Source of the DNA: Variimorphobacter saccharofermentans
GTDB taxonomy: Bacteria; Bacillota; Clostridia; Lachnospirales; Lachnospiraceae
Reading direction: 5' to 3'
Assembly: GCF_014174405.1 (NCBI RefSeq)
Contig: NZ_JACEGA010000001.1
Span: 1,889,001-1,953,000, forward strand
Length of the DNA: 64,000 nt
A model generated the notes under the pieces. The model saw only the letters and a list, made by a program, of their open reading frames with translations, was not told the origin of the DNA and searched no databases. Made by a program: the position numbers and the translations under genes. Positions within the stretch are counted from its first letter, which is position 1. Each line of letters opens with the position of its first letter. Of the stretch, positions 34,757 to 43,494 are shown piece by piece.

Positions 34757-36151
34757 ATGAAGCAATTACGTACTATAATGAATGATAGAGAATTCGTTAA
34801 AAAAGCTTTAGCAATTACCATTCCGGTAGCGTTGCAAAATATGTTAAATAATTTATTGAATTTAGTAGATACCTTAATGATCGGTCAGCTGGGAGATACT
34901 TCGATTGCTGCCGTTGGACTCGCTAACAAACTGTTTTTTGTGTTTTGTCTACTGATGTTCGGTGTATGCAGTGGTTCGAGTATACTTGCTTCCCAATATT
35001 TCGGAAAAAGAGAAATGTGGAACATTAAAAGAGTGCTTCGTATCTCGCTGATACTTGGTATAGGAGGTTCATTCCTGTTCATGATCCCGGCACTGATCGC
35101 ACCGGAATTAGTGATGCGAATTTTTACACCCCAGGCTGGTACCATTGCCATCGGTTCAGCATACTTAGTTATTGTTGCAATCAGTTATCCGCTTACAGCA
35201 ATAACGAATGCATATGTTGCGATCCTACGAAGTATGAATTATGTTGTTCTTCCGGTTATTATTACATCCGTTTCAATCTTAGTAAATGTGGTTTTGAATT
35301 ACGGTCTGATATTCGGAAAATTAGGATTACCTGAGATGGGAGTGGCAGGAGCGGCACTGGCAACTTTAATTGCCAGAATTGTAGAGTGTGTTTTACTTTT
35401 GATTATCATTTACAGATATAAAGCTGGTGATGGTGGAATTGGTGATTTTGTTCATCAGAAATATATAAAAGTAAAAGGGAATTCATTGTTTCAGAAGGAA
35501 TTTATAGTAAGATATTTTCGTACTGCTTCTCCGGTAATTATTAATGAATTTATGTGGGGGCTTGGTGTCACTATGTATGCCCTTGTCTATGGAAGAATGG
35601 GAGATGAGGCGACGGCTGCTATTACGATTACGAGTTCGATGGAGCAAATTGCATCGGTGTTTTTCTTCGGAATATGTCACGCAGCAGCGGTAATCCTTGG
35701 TAATGAATTAGGTGCAAATCGATTAGAAAAAGCGAAAGAGTATGCTAAGAATTTTATCTTTATTCAATTTTTAGTATCTGTGGTGGGTGCAGTTCTATTA
35801 TTCTTTATGAAGGATTCAATTATCGGACTGTTTCAGGTGTCAGAGATTGTATCGGAGTATATCCGGTTAAGTGTCGTTGTCTTTACTCTTTATATGCCGC
35901 TGAGAATGTTGAATGCGTTATTCATTGTGGCTGTTCTGCGAAGTGGTGGGGACACGGTTGCATCGCTGTTTTTAGATATCACTGGAGTCTGGTTCATTGG
36001 TATTCCTATGGCAATCATCGGTGGTTTGGTATTACAGTTACCGATTTATATTGTATATGCAATGATATCAATGGAAGAAATATATAAATTGATTCTAAGC
36101 TATATACGATATCGTCAGGGAAAATGGGTAAAAAATATTGTAACTGAATAA
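34757..36151 (+). CDS. MATE-family multidrug/toxin efflux transporter
   Basis: A 464-residue membrane protein with about 12 helices. It starts with the usual FVKKALAITIPVALQNMLNN and has the family signatures LVDTLMIGQLGDTSIAAVGL and, at the start of the second half, PVIINEFMWGLGVTMYALVY. Family members exchange Na+ or H+ for organic cations. It is a single-gene unit between rpsO and pnp; the ribosome site is weak (TGGGATATCGAC). Confidence 0.92.
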   Translation: MKQLRTIMNDREFVKKALAITIPVALQNMLNNLLNLVDTLMIGQLGDTSIAAVGLANKLFFVFCLLMFGVCSGSSILASQYFGKREMWNIKRVLRISLILGIGGSFLFMIPALIAPELVMRIFTPQAGTIAIGSAYLVIVAISYPLTAITNAYVAILRSMNYVVLPVIITSVSILVNVVLNYGLIFGKLGLPEMGVAGAALATLIARIVECVLLLIIIYRYKAGDGGIGDFVHQKYIKVKGNSLFQKEFIVRYFRTASPVIINEFMWGLGVTMYALVYGRMGDEATAAITITSSMEQIASVFFFGICHAAAVILGNELGANRLEKAKEYAKNFIFIQFLVSVVGAVLLFFMKDSIIGLFQVSEIVSEYIRLSVVVFTLYMPLRMLNALFIVAVLRSGGDTVASLFLDITGVWFIGIPMAIIGGLVLQLPIYIVYAMISMEEIYKLILSYIRYRQGKWVKNIVTE

Positions 36152-36189
36152 TTTACGAAATATTCAGCCTTTATGAATGTATCAGAATA

Positions 36190-36252
36190 TTTGGGTGATG
36201 TATCAGTGAAATGCTTTCTATTATGCATTACACGGCATCACCCGTATTTTAT
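36190..36252 (+). terminator. possible terminator after the MATE gene
   Basis: GGGTGATG (36193-36200) pairs with CATCACCC (36236-36243), with an inner stem TGAAATG/GCATTACA, followed by GTATTTTAT. The T tract is interrupted. Confidence 0.5.
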
Positions 36253-36431
36253 ACTACAGATATCTAATAAATTAATCATTGAATGACTAAGAATCAGGTT
36301 ATCGGTGGATAATGTTAATATAAATCTTATTATTTCAATGTGTACCTATTATATACAGCTTTATGAATCGTAGCAGTGAATGAGTGGTGGCATGATTAAA
36401 AAAAACGGTAGCATGTTGGAAATAATTATGC

Positions 36432-36560
36432 TATAATAATAAAGTTAGAGTGATTGGGGGACAACCCGAGACTACTGAAAAGGTTATCGAAGAATGTAAT
36501 TCGGTAGGTTTTTCAGTTGTTTCGGTTCCTCCGACTCTGAAAAATTGTGATTTTATGTAA
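36432..36560 (+). promoter_or_regulatory. pnp promoter -10 and structured leader
   Basis: TATAAT at 36432-36437 (no good -35) is followed by a leader in which ACTGAAAA (36474-36481) pairs with TTTTCAGT (36510-36517), with ATCGA/TCGGTA inside, and then TCGGTTCCTCCGA forms a smaller hairpin. pnp mRNAs of other bacteria are autoregulated through leader hairpins, so this is a candidate. The other 170 bp of this 440-bp gap show nothing clear. Confidence 0.4.
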
Positions 36561-36591
36561 ATCATGGATATTATGAAAAGGAGAACAGAGT

Positions 36592-38679
36592 ATGTACAAA
36601 AGTTTTTCAATGGAATTAGCCGGAAGAACCTTAACCGTTGATATCGGTAGAGTTGCTGCGCAGGCTAATGGTGCTGCATTTATGCACTATGGTGATACAG
36701 TTGTACTATCAACAGCGACTGCGTCAGATAAACCAAGAGAAGGAATTGATTTTTTCCCTTTAAGTGTTGAATATGAAGAAAAATTATATGCGGTTGGTAA
36801 AATACCCGGAGGATTTATAAAAAGAGAAGGAAAGGCATCAGAAAATGCAATTCTTACCTCCCGCGTTATTGACCGTCCTATGAGACCCTTATTTCCAAAG
36901 GATTATCGTAATGACGTGACCTTGAATAATTTGGTATTATGCGTTGACCAGGACTGCTCACCTGAATTGACTGCTATGCTGGGCTCAGCAATTGCAACCT
37001 GTATTTCGGACATTCCGTTTGATGGACCAACAGCCTCTACAATGGTTGGTATGGTAGATGGTGAATTTGTATTCAATCCCACCTCAGCGCAAAGAGAGAA
37101 GTCCACATTAGCACTAACCGTTGCATCAACCAGAGAAAAAGTAATTATGATTGAAGCAGGTGCAAATGAACTTCCAGAAGATAAAATGATTGAAGCAATC
37201 TTTGCAGCTCATGAAATGAATAAGAAAGTAATTGAATTTATTGATACTATTGTAGCAGAATGCGGTAAGCCAAAGCATGATTATGTTAAGTTTGACACTC
37301 CTCAGGAGTTATATGATGATATGGTTAACTTCATTACACAGGAGGCAATGGAAGAGGCTGTATTTACCGATGTAAAGCAGGTTAGAGAAGCAAATATTAA
37401 AGAAATTACAGAACGGTTAACTACTCGTTATGAGGAGATGAACCCGGATTGGCTTCCATATCTGAGTGAAGCAGTATATAAATTCCAGAAAAAGACCGTA
37501 CGTAAGATGATCTTAAAAGACAAAAAACGTCCGGACGGAAGAGGTATGACTGAAATCAGAAAATTAGCAGCGGAAATCGATGTATTACCAAGAACACACG
37601 GTTCTGGTATGTTTACCCGTGGTCAGACTCAGGTGCTTACAATTACAACCTTAGGTGCGTTAGCAGAGACACAGAGACTGGATGGTATCGATGAGAATGA
37701 AACCGGCAAGAGATATATGCATCACTATAATTTCCCTTCTTACTCTGTGGGTGAAACCAAACCTTCCAGAGGCCCGGGCAGACGTGAAATTGGACATGGT
37801 GCACTGGCTGTGAGAGCGCTCGTTCCAGTTCTTCCAAGTGAAGAGGAGTTCCCTTATGCAATCCGTACCGTATCCGAGGTATTAGAATCGAATGGTTCCA
37901 CATCCCAGGGTAGTATCTGTGCCTCCACGTTATCCTTAATGGCTGCCGGAGTACCGATTAAGGCTATGGTTGCAGGTATATCCGTAGGTCTTGTAACTGG
38001 AGATACCGATGATGATTATATTATTTTAACTGATATACAAGGTTTGGAAGACTTCTTTGGAGACATGGACTTTAAGGTAGCAGGAACTCATAAGGGTATC
38101 ACTGCAATTCAAATGGATATTAAGATTCATGGCTTGACCAGAGAAATTATTGAAAAAGCCATCTACAGAACGAAAGAGGCTAGAACCTATATTCTTGATG
38201 AGGTTATGGCTCCTGTCATTTCACAGCCGAGACCTGAAGTTGGTCCTTATTCACCGAAGATTGTACAGATCAAGATTGATCCTACTAAGATCGGTGATGT
38301 GGTTGGACAGAGAGGTAAAACAATTAATGCTATCATTGAACAGACTGGTGTTAAGATTGATATAACCGATGACGGTGCAGTATCCGTATGTGGTGTAGAT
38401 AAAGAAAGCATCCAGAAAGCTGTAGAAATGGTTAAGATGATAGTTACCGACTTCGAAGAAGGTAAAACTTATACTGGTAAGGTTATCAGTATTAAAGACT
38501 TTGGAGCATTTATTGAGTTTGCACCAGGAAAAGAAGGCATGGTTCACATTTCTAAGATTGCAAAGCATAGAGTCGAGCATATAGAAGATGAGCTGACCTT
38601 AGGTGATGTTGTGACGGTTGTATGCCTTGGTCAGGATAAGATGGGACGTATTAGCTTTAGTATTAAAGATGTTCAATAA
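36592..38679 (+). CDS. pnp: polyribonucleotide nucleotidyltransferase
   Basis: A 695-residue phosphorolytic 3'-5' exoribonuclease. Two RNase PH domains (about 10-230 and 310-545) carry KREGKASENAILTSRVIDRP and GSGMFTRGQTQVLTITTLG with PSRGPGRREIGHGALA. A KH domain (GQRGKTINAIIEQTGVKIDI) and an S1 domain (GKTYTGKVISIKDFGAFIEF) close the protein. Length is standard. AAAAGGAGAA precedes the ATG. Confidence 0.98.
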   Translation: MYKSFSMELAGRTLTVDIGRVAAQANGAAFMHYGDTVVLSTATASDKPREGIDFFPLSVEYEEKLYAVGKIPGGFIKREGKASENAILTSRVIDRPMRPLFPKDYRNDVTLNNLVLCVDQDCSPELTAMLGSAIATCISDIPFDGPTASTMVGMVDGEFVFNPTSAQREKSTLALTVASTREKVIMIEAGANELPEDKMIEAIFAAHEMNKKVIEFIDTIVAECGKPKHDYVKFDTPQELYDDMVNFITQEAMEEAVFTDVKQVREANIKEITERLTTRYEEMNPDWLPYLSEAVYKFQKKTVRKMILKDKKRPDGRGMTEIRKLAAEIDVLPRTHGSGMFTRGQTQVLTITTLGALAETQRLDGIDENETGKRYMHHYNFPSYSVGETKPSRGPGRREIGHGALAVRALVPVLPSEEEFPYAIRTVSEVLESNGSTSQGSICASTLSLMAAGVPIKAMVAGISVGLVTGDTDDDYIILTDIQGLEDFFGDMDFKVAGTHKGITAIQMDIKIHGLTREIIEKAIYRTKEARTYILDEVMAPVISQPRPEVGPYSPKIVQIKIDPTKIGDVVGQRGKTINAIIEQTGVKIDITDDGAVSVCGVDKESIQKAVEMVKMIVTDFEEGKTYTGKVISIKDFGAFIEFAPGKEGMVHISKIAKHRVEHIEDELTLGDVVTVVCLGQDKMGRISFSIKDVQ

Positions 38680-38692
38680 CAAGAGCTGAAGT

Positions 38693-38879
38693 GATGAATA
38701 CGTAACGATTAACAGGGAACTATGACTTACTTCACACACAGACAGAATGACAGATTGCAAATTTGTATATATCAGACGAACTTAATAGTTCGCCTCATCC
38801 ATACAAATTTCACAATAAGTTCTTCTGACAGTGCATTATGGTAAGTCATAGTTCCCTGGTGTTACATTACGCATTCGTC
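38693..38879. repeat. palindromic intergenic repeat, family 1, copy 2
   Basis: CAGGGAACTATGACTTAC and GTAAGTCATAGTTCCCTG are the central parts of long arms that extend to GATGAATACGTAA.. and ..ATTACGCATTCGTC. Inside are TTCACACACAGACAGAA, a smaller palindrome CGAACTTAATAGTTCG and TTCTTCTGACAGTGCATTATG. It begins 14 bases after the pnp stop. Confidence 0.85.
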
Positions 38880-38929
38880 CCATTATTGCACTTGAAAGCA
38901 TATATTTAATTTGAAATATTTCTTGAAGG

Positions 38930-38970
38930 AAAAGAATCAGACGGTTTGCTGTCTGATTCTTTTCCTTTTT
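38930..38970 (+). terminator. terminator of pnp
   Basis: AAAAGAATCAGAC pairs with GTCTGATTCTTTT around GGTTTGCT, followed by CCTTTTT. Beyond it about 150 AT-rich bases lead to the LCP gene with no firm promoter. Confidence 0.8.
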
Positions 38971-39119
38971 GTGGGAGAGTGTTAATAATGCAAGAAATAG
39001 CGAGTACGAAATATTATTTTTGTTAATGTATTTTATAGATTATAAAAAATGGGTATGCTAGTATTATTAAATGTAAACATTTAACATTTTATTAATTTAT
39101 CTGATAAGGAGCATTAAAA

Positions 39120-40319
39120 ATGGATCAAAGAGATAAAATAAAAAAAGTGATAAGACTGATTGTGATATGTTTCGCATCCATTTTGATCATCGGATTGTTT
39201 TCCACCTATATGCTGTTTCATAATTATATTAGCAAAATAAATATTGCAAAATCAAAAGAACTGGAGCCATCTGAACTCCTCACGGCTCAGGAGAAAATAA
39301 CGGAATCGTTAGTGGAAGATACACCATTTATAAAGAATGAAACAGAGTACAAGGACGAAGTACTGGAAGCGGTGGATAATAGTAATGTTCTGAATCCGGA
39401 AGAAGAGACGGAAGCAATGGCTTTCGATGAGGAGTTGTCCGTATCTGAGACTACTAACAGGGAAATTGAAATGCTGGAAGCTGCAATTGAGAAAAATAGG
39501 AATAGTGATGTAGAAGTATTACATGATAAAAAGGTCCTGAATATTCTGCTGATCGGCAGCGATACCAGGAATATCAACGAGCGCGGCCGTTCCGATACGA
39601 TGATTCTTATTACGCTCAATAAGAATACGAAAAAAATCATAGCAACCTCCTTCTTACGTGATATTTATCTCAGCATCCCTAACCGTAAGAATAATCGTCT
39701 AAATGCTGCATTTGCTTATGGTGGTGCAGATCTGCTGATGGATACCATGGAGCAAAACTTTAAGATTCAAGTGGATCGATATATAATGGTGGATTTTTAT
39801 TCATTTATTGATATTGTTGATACGATCGGAGGAATTACAATGGAGATCGAAGAGGAGGAGCTTGATGATCTTAATCGCATCATACGGGGATTAAATGTAA
39901 TATTGAAGGATGAGAAGGATTCCGATCAGATACCTGCAGCTGGAAAATGCGTATTGAATGGGAAACAGGCTCTCAGTTATGCCAGAAATCGAACTACCGG
40001 AAACGGGGATTTTGAAAGAACAAATCGTCAGAGAAAGGTACTAACCGCTATATTCAATAAAGTAAAGAAGCAGGACATTCTGATTCTAAATAAATTACTT
40101 AATATTATCCTTCCAAAAGTAACCACCAACTTTTCTGAGGTTGAAATCCTTGAGCAGTTATTATCATTTCCGTCCTATATCGGATATGATCTAGAGCAAT
40201 GGAGCATTCCCATGTCAAATACGTATTCTAATATTAAAATCGAGAATATGTCAGTATTAGGTATTGATTTTGATATGAATATTGCGGAGATAAAAAGGCG
40301 TCTATATAGTACAAAATAA
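39120..40319 (+). CDS. LytR-CpsA-Psr (LCP) family cell-wall ligase
   Basis: A 399-residue type II membrane protein. One N-terminal helix (about 12-32) is followed by an acidic extracytoplasmic linker and the LCP domain from about residue 140: ILLIGSDTRNINERGRSDTM, ATSFLRDIYLSIPNRKNNRL, VDFYSFIDIVDTIGGI and QALSYARNRTTGNGDFERTN with the conserved arginines. Family members attach teichoic acids or polysaccharides to peptidoglycan. It could act on the polysaccharide made by the genes at the window start, but is not linked to them. Confidence 0.9.
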   Translation: MDQRDKIKKVIRLIVICFASILIIGLFSTYMLFHNYISKINIAKSKELEPSELLTAQEKITESLVEDTPFIKNETEYKDEVLEAVDNSNVLNPEEETEAMAFDEELSVSETTNREIEMLEAAIEKNRNSDVEVLHDKKVLNILLIGSDTRNINERGRSDTMILITLNKNTKKIIATSFLRDIYLSIPNRKNNRLNAAFAYGGADLLMDTMEQNFKIQVDRYIMVDFYSFIDIVDTIGGITMEIEEEELDDLNRIIRGLNVILKDEKDSDQIPAAGKCVLNGKQALSYARNRTTGNGDFERTNRQRKVLTAIFNKVKKQDILILNKLLNIILPKVTTNFSEVEILEQLLSFPSYIGYDLEQWSIPMSNTYSNIKIENMSVLGIDFDMNIAEIKRRLYSTK

Positions 40320-40485
40320 TCTATGTTTCGATACAATGTATTCTATTTCATGCTTGAAGGTGTGAAGAATGTTGTAAACTGAAGGGTGGTATGGTAGAAT
40401 CAAGACATATTAATACGAATATGAGCGGTTAACAGAAAAGATAAACTTATTATAATATGCATAATGAAAAAGAGAGGGACCTCCT

Positions 40486-41742
40486 ATGACAAATATTAAT
40501 CAGTTATCCAATCGTATCACCGTCATTACCGAAGTATTGCCTTACTTAAAGAGTGCTTCCTTTGGAGTTTGGGTTAAAGCAGGTTCCGCTAATGAGAATG
40601 AGAATAATAACGGAATAGCTCATATCATTGAGCATATGCTGTTTAAAGGGACAAAAACCAGGGATGCCAAGCAAATAGCTGATGAAATGGCTAAAATCGG
40701 TGGCAATATGAATGCATTCACCAGCAAGGAATGCACATCTTATTATGCCACTACATTAAGTGAGCACCTGCCTATAGCGATTGATATTATAGCAGATATG
40801 CTAAATAATTCACTGATTGATGAGAAAGCGCTTAAGAAAGAAAAGGGAGTTATTCTTGAAGAAATTGATATGTACGATGATTCACCGGAGGATCTTGTTC
40901 ATGAAATGCTTCAGCAAAGGGTGTGGAAGGATCATCCTCTGGGATATATGATTTCCGGAACCAAGAAAATTGTACGCAGAGTTACGAGAGAACAGATTCT
41001 GGATTTTATGGATACTTTTTATGTTGGTGAGAATATATTCATATCTGTTGCTGGTAATTTTAATGAAAAGGATATACTAAAGCTATTGGAAGATAAATTC
41101 GGTATGATAAAGGCTAAGAGTACAAAGATAAATCAAAGCCTGAGAGAACCAGAATATCATCGAGTACTCTGCAATAGGGATAAGGATATTGAACAGCTTC
41201 ATTGTAACATTGCTTTTAACTGTATATCCTATCTATCACAGGAACGATATATATTATCCGTATTAAATTCCATACTGGGTGGCAGTATTAATTCAAGATT
41301 GTTTCAGAAAATCAGAGAAAATAGTGGGCTGACGTATTCTATATACTCATATGGAAGCTCCTATCGAAATACTGGTTTATTTCATATATATGCTGCTATG
41401 AATCCCATGCAATTAAGCACAGTTGTCAGAAAAATATATATGATTATTAAGGAATTGAAGAAAAAAGGGGTTACATCGGATGAACTAAGCATGACAAAGG
41501 AGCAAATCAAAACAGAATTGATTCTCGGCAGTGAAAGTACGAAAAGCAGAATGAATTCCAACGGAAAATCCTTTATGAATCGCGGCAGAGTCGTACCCTT
41601 GGAAGAACATATTGCAAATATTGATAATGTGAAGCTGAGTGATGTGAAAGAATTTGCTAACCAGTATTTAGATCTTTCTAATGCTTCAATCTCTCTGGTG
41701 GGAAATATAAAAGAAGTTAGTTTAAAGGAGTTTGGATTTTAA
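40486..41742 (+). CDS. M16-family zinc peptidase (YmxG/PqqL-like)
   Basis: A 418-residue protease with AHIIEHMLFKGTKTRDAKQI (zinc motif HIIEH) and the third-ligand helix ALKKEKGVILEEIDMYDDSP. The C-terminal half ends the usual way (SRLFQKIRENSGLTYSIYSY). Genomes of this group keep this housekeeping enzyme near pnp, as here. It is clearly different from the shorter M16 protein in the peptide island (12843). GAGAGGGACCTCCT precedes the ATG. Confidence 0.92.
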   Translation: MTNINQLSNRITVITEVLPYLKSASFGVWVKAGSANENENNNGIAHIIEHMLFKGTKTRDAKQIADEMAKIGGNMNAFTSKECTSYYATTLSEHLPIAIDIIADMLNNSLIDEKALKKEKGVILEEIDMYDDSPEDLVHEMLQQRVWKDHPLGYMISGTKKIVRRVTREQILDFMDTFYVGENIFISVAGNFNEKDILKLLEDKFGMIKAKSTKINQSLREPEYHRVLCNRDKDIEQLHCNIAFNCISYLSQERYILSVLNSILGGSINSRLFQKIRENSGLTYSIYSYGSSYRNTGLFHIYAAMNPMQLSTVVRKIYMIIKELKKKGVTSDELSMTKEQIKTELILGSESTKSRMNSNGKSFMNRGRVVPLEEHIANIDNVKLSDVKEFANQYLDLSNASISLVGNIKEVSLKEFGF

Positions 41743-41887
41743 TAAAAGGTCACAAATATAACCATTATGAGGAAAAAAATTACTTGAATACTTTCCCAAA
41801 TAATACTATAATTGTCGTTAATGGGAGAATTTTATTACTTAATAGAATTCTTTCATGAAATATAATAGAATGGGAGGAAACACAAAA

Positions 41888-42568
41888 ATGAGGTACGAAA
41901 TAATAGGGGAACCATTGCCTGTTGTTACATGTTATGTTAATGCAGGCGAAACACTGATTACGGAAAGAGGCTCAATGAGTTGGATGAGCCCAAACATGAA
42001 GATGGAGACATCAACTAATGGCGGTATTGGAAAAGCATTAGGAAGAATGTTCTCAGGAGAAGCTATTTTCCAGAACAAATATACTGCTGTTGGTGGGGAA
42101 GGAATGATTGCGTTTGCATCCAGCTTTCCTGGTTCAATTCGCGCACTTGAAATCACTCCTGGTAACTCCATGGTCGTTCAAAAATCAGCTTTTCTTGCAT
42201 CTGAGACAGGAGTTGAATTATCCGTTCATTTCCAGAAGAAGTTTGGAGCAGGCCTCTTCGGAGGAGAAGGCTTTATCATGCAGAAGCTATCCGGTAACGG
42301 TATTGCTTTTATTGAAATCGATGGTAAGGCAGTTGAATATGAATTACAACCAGGACAGCAGATGGTTATAGATACCGGATATCTTGCTGCTATGACAGAA
42401 AGCTGTAAGATGGATATCCAAAAAGTTCCCGGTGTCAAGAATATGCTTCTTGGTGGAGAAGGAATCTTCAATACAGTAGTAACCGGACCTGGAAAGATTA
42501 TATTACAGACCATGCCGGTTAGCAATGTAGCAGCTACCCTTCGTCCTTTTTTACCTAGTGCTAAATAA
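41888..42568 (+). CDS. AIM24/TIGR00266-family protein
   Basis: A 226-residue protein of beta-sheet type. It starts MRYEIIGEPLPVVTCYVNAG after TGGGAGGAAAC; an in-frame ATG at 41855 has no site. It shows GESLITERGSMSWMSPN-like text (here GETLITERGSMSWMSPNMKM) and repeated glycine-rich stretches (FGAGLFGGEGFIMQKLSGNG and GVKNMLLGGEGIFNTVVTGP) typical of this family. Function in bacteria is unknown; the eukaryotic homologue is a mitochondrial biogenesis protein. Confidence 0.88.
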   Translation: MRYEIIGEPLPVVTCYVNAGETLITERGSMSWMSPNMKMETSTNGGIGKALGRMFSGEAIFQNKYTAVGGEGMIAFASSFPGSIRALEITPGNSMVVQKSAFLASETGVELSVHFQKKFGAGLFGGEGFIMQKLSGNGIAFIEIDGKAVEYELQPGQQMVIDTGYLAAMTESCKMDIQKVPGVKNMLLGGEGIFNTVVTGPGKIILQTMPVSNVAATLRPFLPSAK

Positions 42569-42606
42569 TTAGATTAAATCTTTATAGAATTTTATTACAT
42601 AACTGT

Positions 42607-42799
42607 GGGCTGTAGCATAATGTATCAACAGGGATTTATGACTTACCTCACACACAGACAGAAGTACAAATTGCTGAACTCTGTATGTCTCAGACGAACT
42701 TAATAGTTCGTCCTATCCATACAGAATTCAACAATATTGTTCTTCTGACAGTGTATTATGGTAAGTCATAATCCCTGCATACACATTATGCCACAGCCC
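42607..42799. repeat. palindromic intergenic repeat, family 1, copy 3
   Basis: Terminal GGGCTGTAGCATAATGT and ACATTATGCCACAGCCC frame CAGGGATTTATGACTTACC and GGTAAGTCATAATCCCTG. The inside has CACACACAGACAGAA, CGAACTTAATAGTTCG and TTCTTCTGACAGTGTATTATG, matching copy 2 almost base for base in these blocks. Confidence 0.85.
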
Positions 42800-42800
42800 T

Positions 42801-42843
42801 ATTTCTATAATAAGAAATTCTGAGAATTTCTTATTATAGAAAT
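42801..42843. repeat. perfect 20-bp inverted repeat
   Basis: ATTTCTATAATAAGAAATTC (42801-42820), loop TGA, then its exact reverse complement (42824-42843). It sits directly after the family 1 repeat. AT-rich with no T run outside the stem, so a terminator is not certain. Confidence 0.75.
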
Positions 42844-42966
42844 ATCCTTAAGGTGGGATGCACCTCTTTGTGGTTAAATTAGGTTTGACTAGAGCCATAA
42901 TACTATAGTATCGGAGCCCAATCAAATCCTAATGCAACTATACGCAATCGAATCTTTTCTTGTGTC

Positions 42967-42994
42967 TTGACAATAATCAGAAGAATGATATAAT
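42967..42994 (+). promoter_or_regulatory. promoter of the thrS leader
   Basis: TTGACA at 42967-42972, 16-bp spacer, TATAAT at 42989-42994. It lies about 45 bases before the T-box leader. Confidence 0.75.
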
Positions 42995-43040
42995 TAACCC
43001 TATATTAAGCTTTAAGCATAATAAGTAATATAATATGAAC

Positions 43041-43245
43041 ACGTTGAAGAGAAGAGTAATATGTGGAGCATTACAGAGAGAGATATGATTTGGTGTGAAT
43101 ATCTTATTAGGAAGCATATGAAAACTAACTCTGAGTGGCCCCAATCCGGTCCGGTGATTCCGTTATCAATCGAATGAAGTGGGTGTCATACACCAATAAG
43201 GGTGGAACCGCGACGTATAGATTACGCTCGTCCCTTTCGGTTTGC
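43041..43245 (+). promoter_or_regulatory. T-box riboswitch, threonine type
   Basis: The diagnostic T-box AAGGGTGGAACCGCGA occurs at 43198-43213, followed by CTCGTCCCTTTCGG, the usual terminator 3' side. Upstream, GAGTAATATGTGG.. (from about 43054) pairs with the stem I 3' side ACTCTGAGTGG. The specifier position just before it reads GAAAACTAACTC, consistent with ACU, a threonine codon. Stem III is GGGTGT-CAT-ACACC. It senses uncharged tRNA-Thr and should switch thrS on under threonine limitation. The gap to the thrS ATG is unusually long because a palindromic element lies in between. Confidence 0.92.
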
Positions 43246-43286
43246 AAAATAAGCAGGTCGGAAGAGATGAGCTTTTATTTTGCAAA
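43240..43286 (+). terminator. hairpin after the T-box
   Basis: TTTGCAAAATAA (43241-43252) pairs with TTTATTTTGCAAA (43274-43286). It may serve as, or replace, the T-box terminator, whose own T run is poor. Confidence 0.45.
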
Positions 43287-43310
43287 TAGAGCTTAGGTAA
43301 AGATAGAGAT

Positions 43311-43474
43311 TAAATAGACAATTGCAAAACGAAATAATTGAAGTAATTGTGTATACAGTGGATACATGTTCCGAAGCAAACCATAGCGGAGGGAGCGGGT
43401 TTGCGTAGGAATATGTATCTGTAAAATACACAATTAGGATATTTTCCGAGTTTGCAATTGCCTATAGAGATTTA
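43311..43474. repeat. palindromic repeat, family 2, copy 1 (before thrS)
   Basis: TAAATAGACAATTGCAAA and TTTGCAATTGCCTATAGAGATTTA form the outer arms. Inside, TAATTGTGTATACAGTGGATAC pairs with ATGTATCTGTAAAATACACAATTA, and CCGAAGCAAACC with GGGTTTGCG. The copy at 45475 has the same order and shares ATGTTCCGAAGCAAACCATAG exactly apart from length. It is transcribed as part of the thrS leader. Confidence 0.8.
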
Positions 43475-43494
43475 ATTATGAAAGGAGAAGCATT

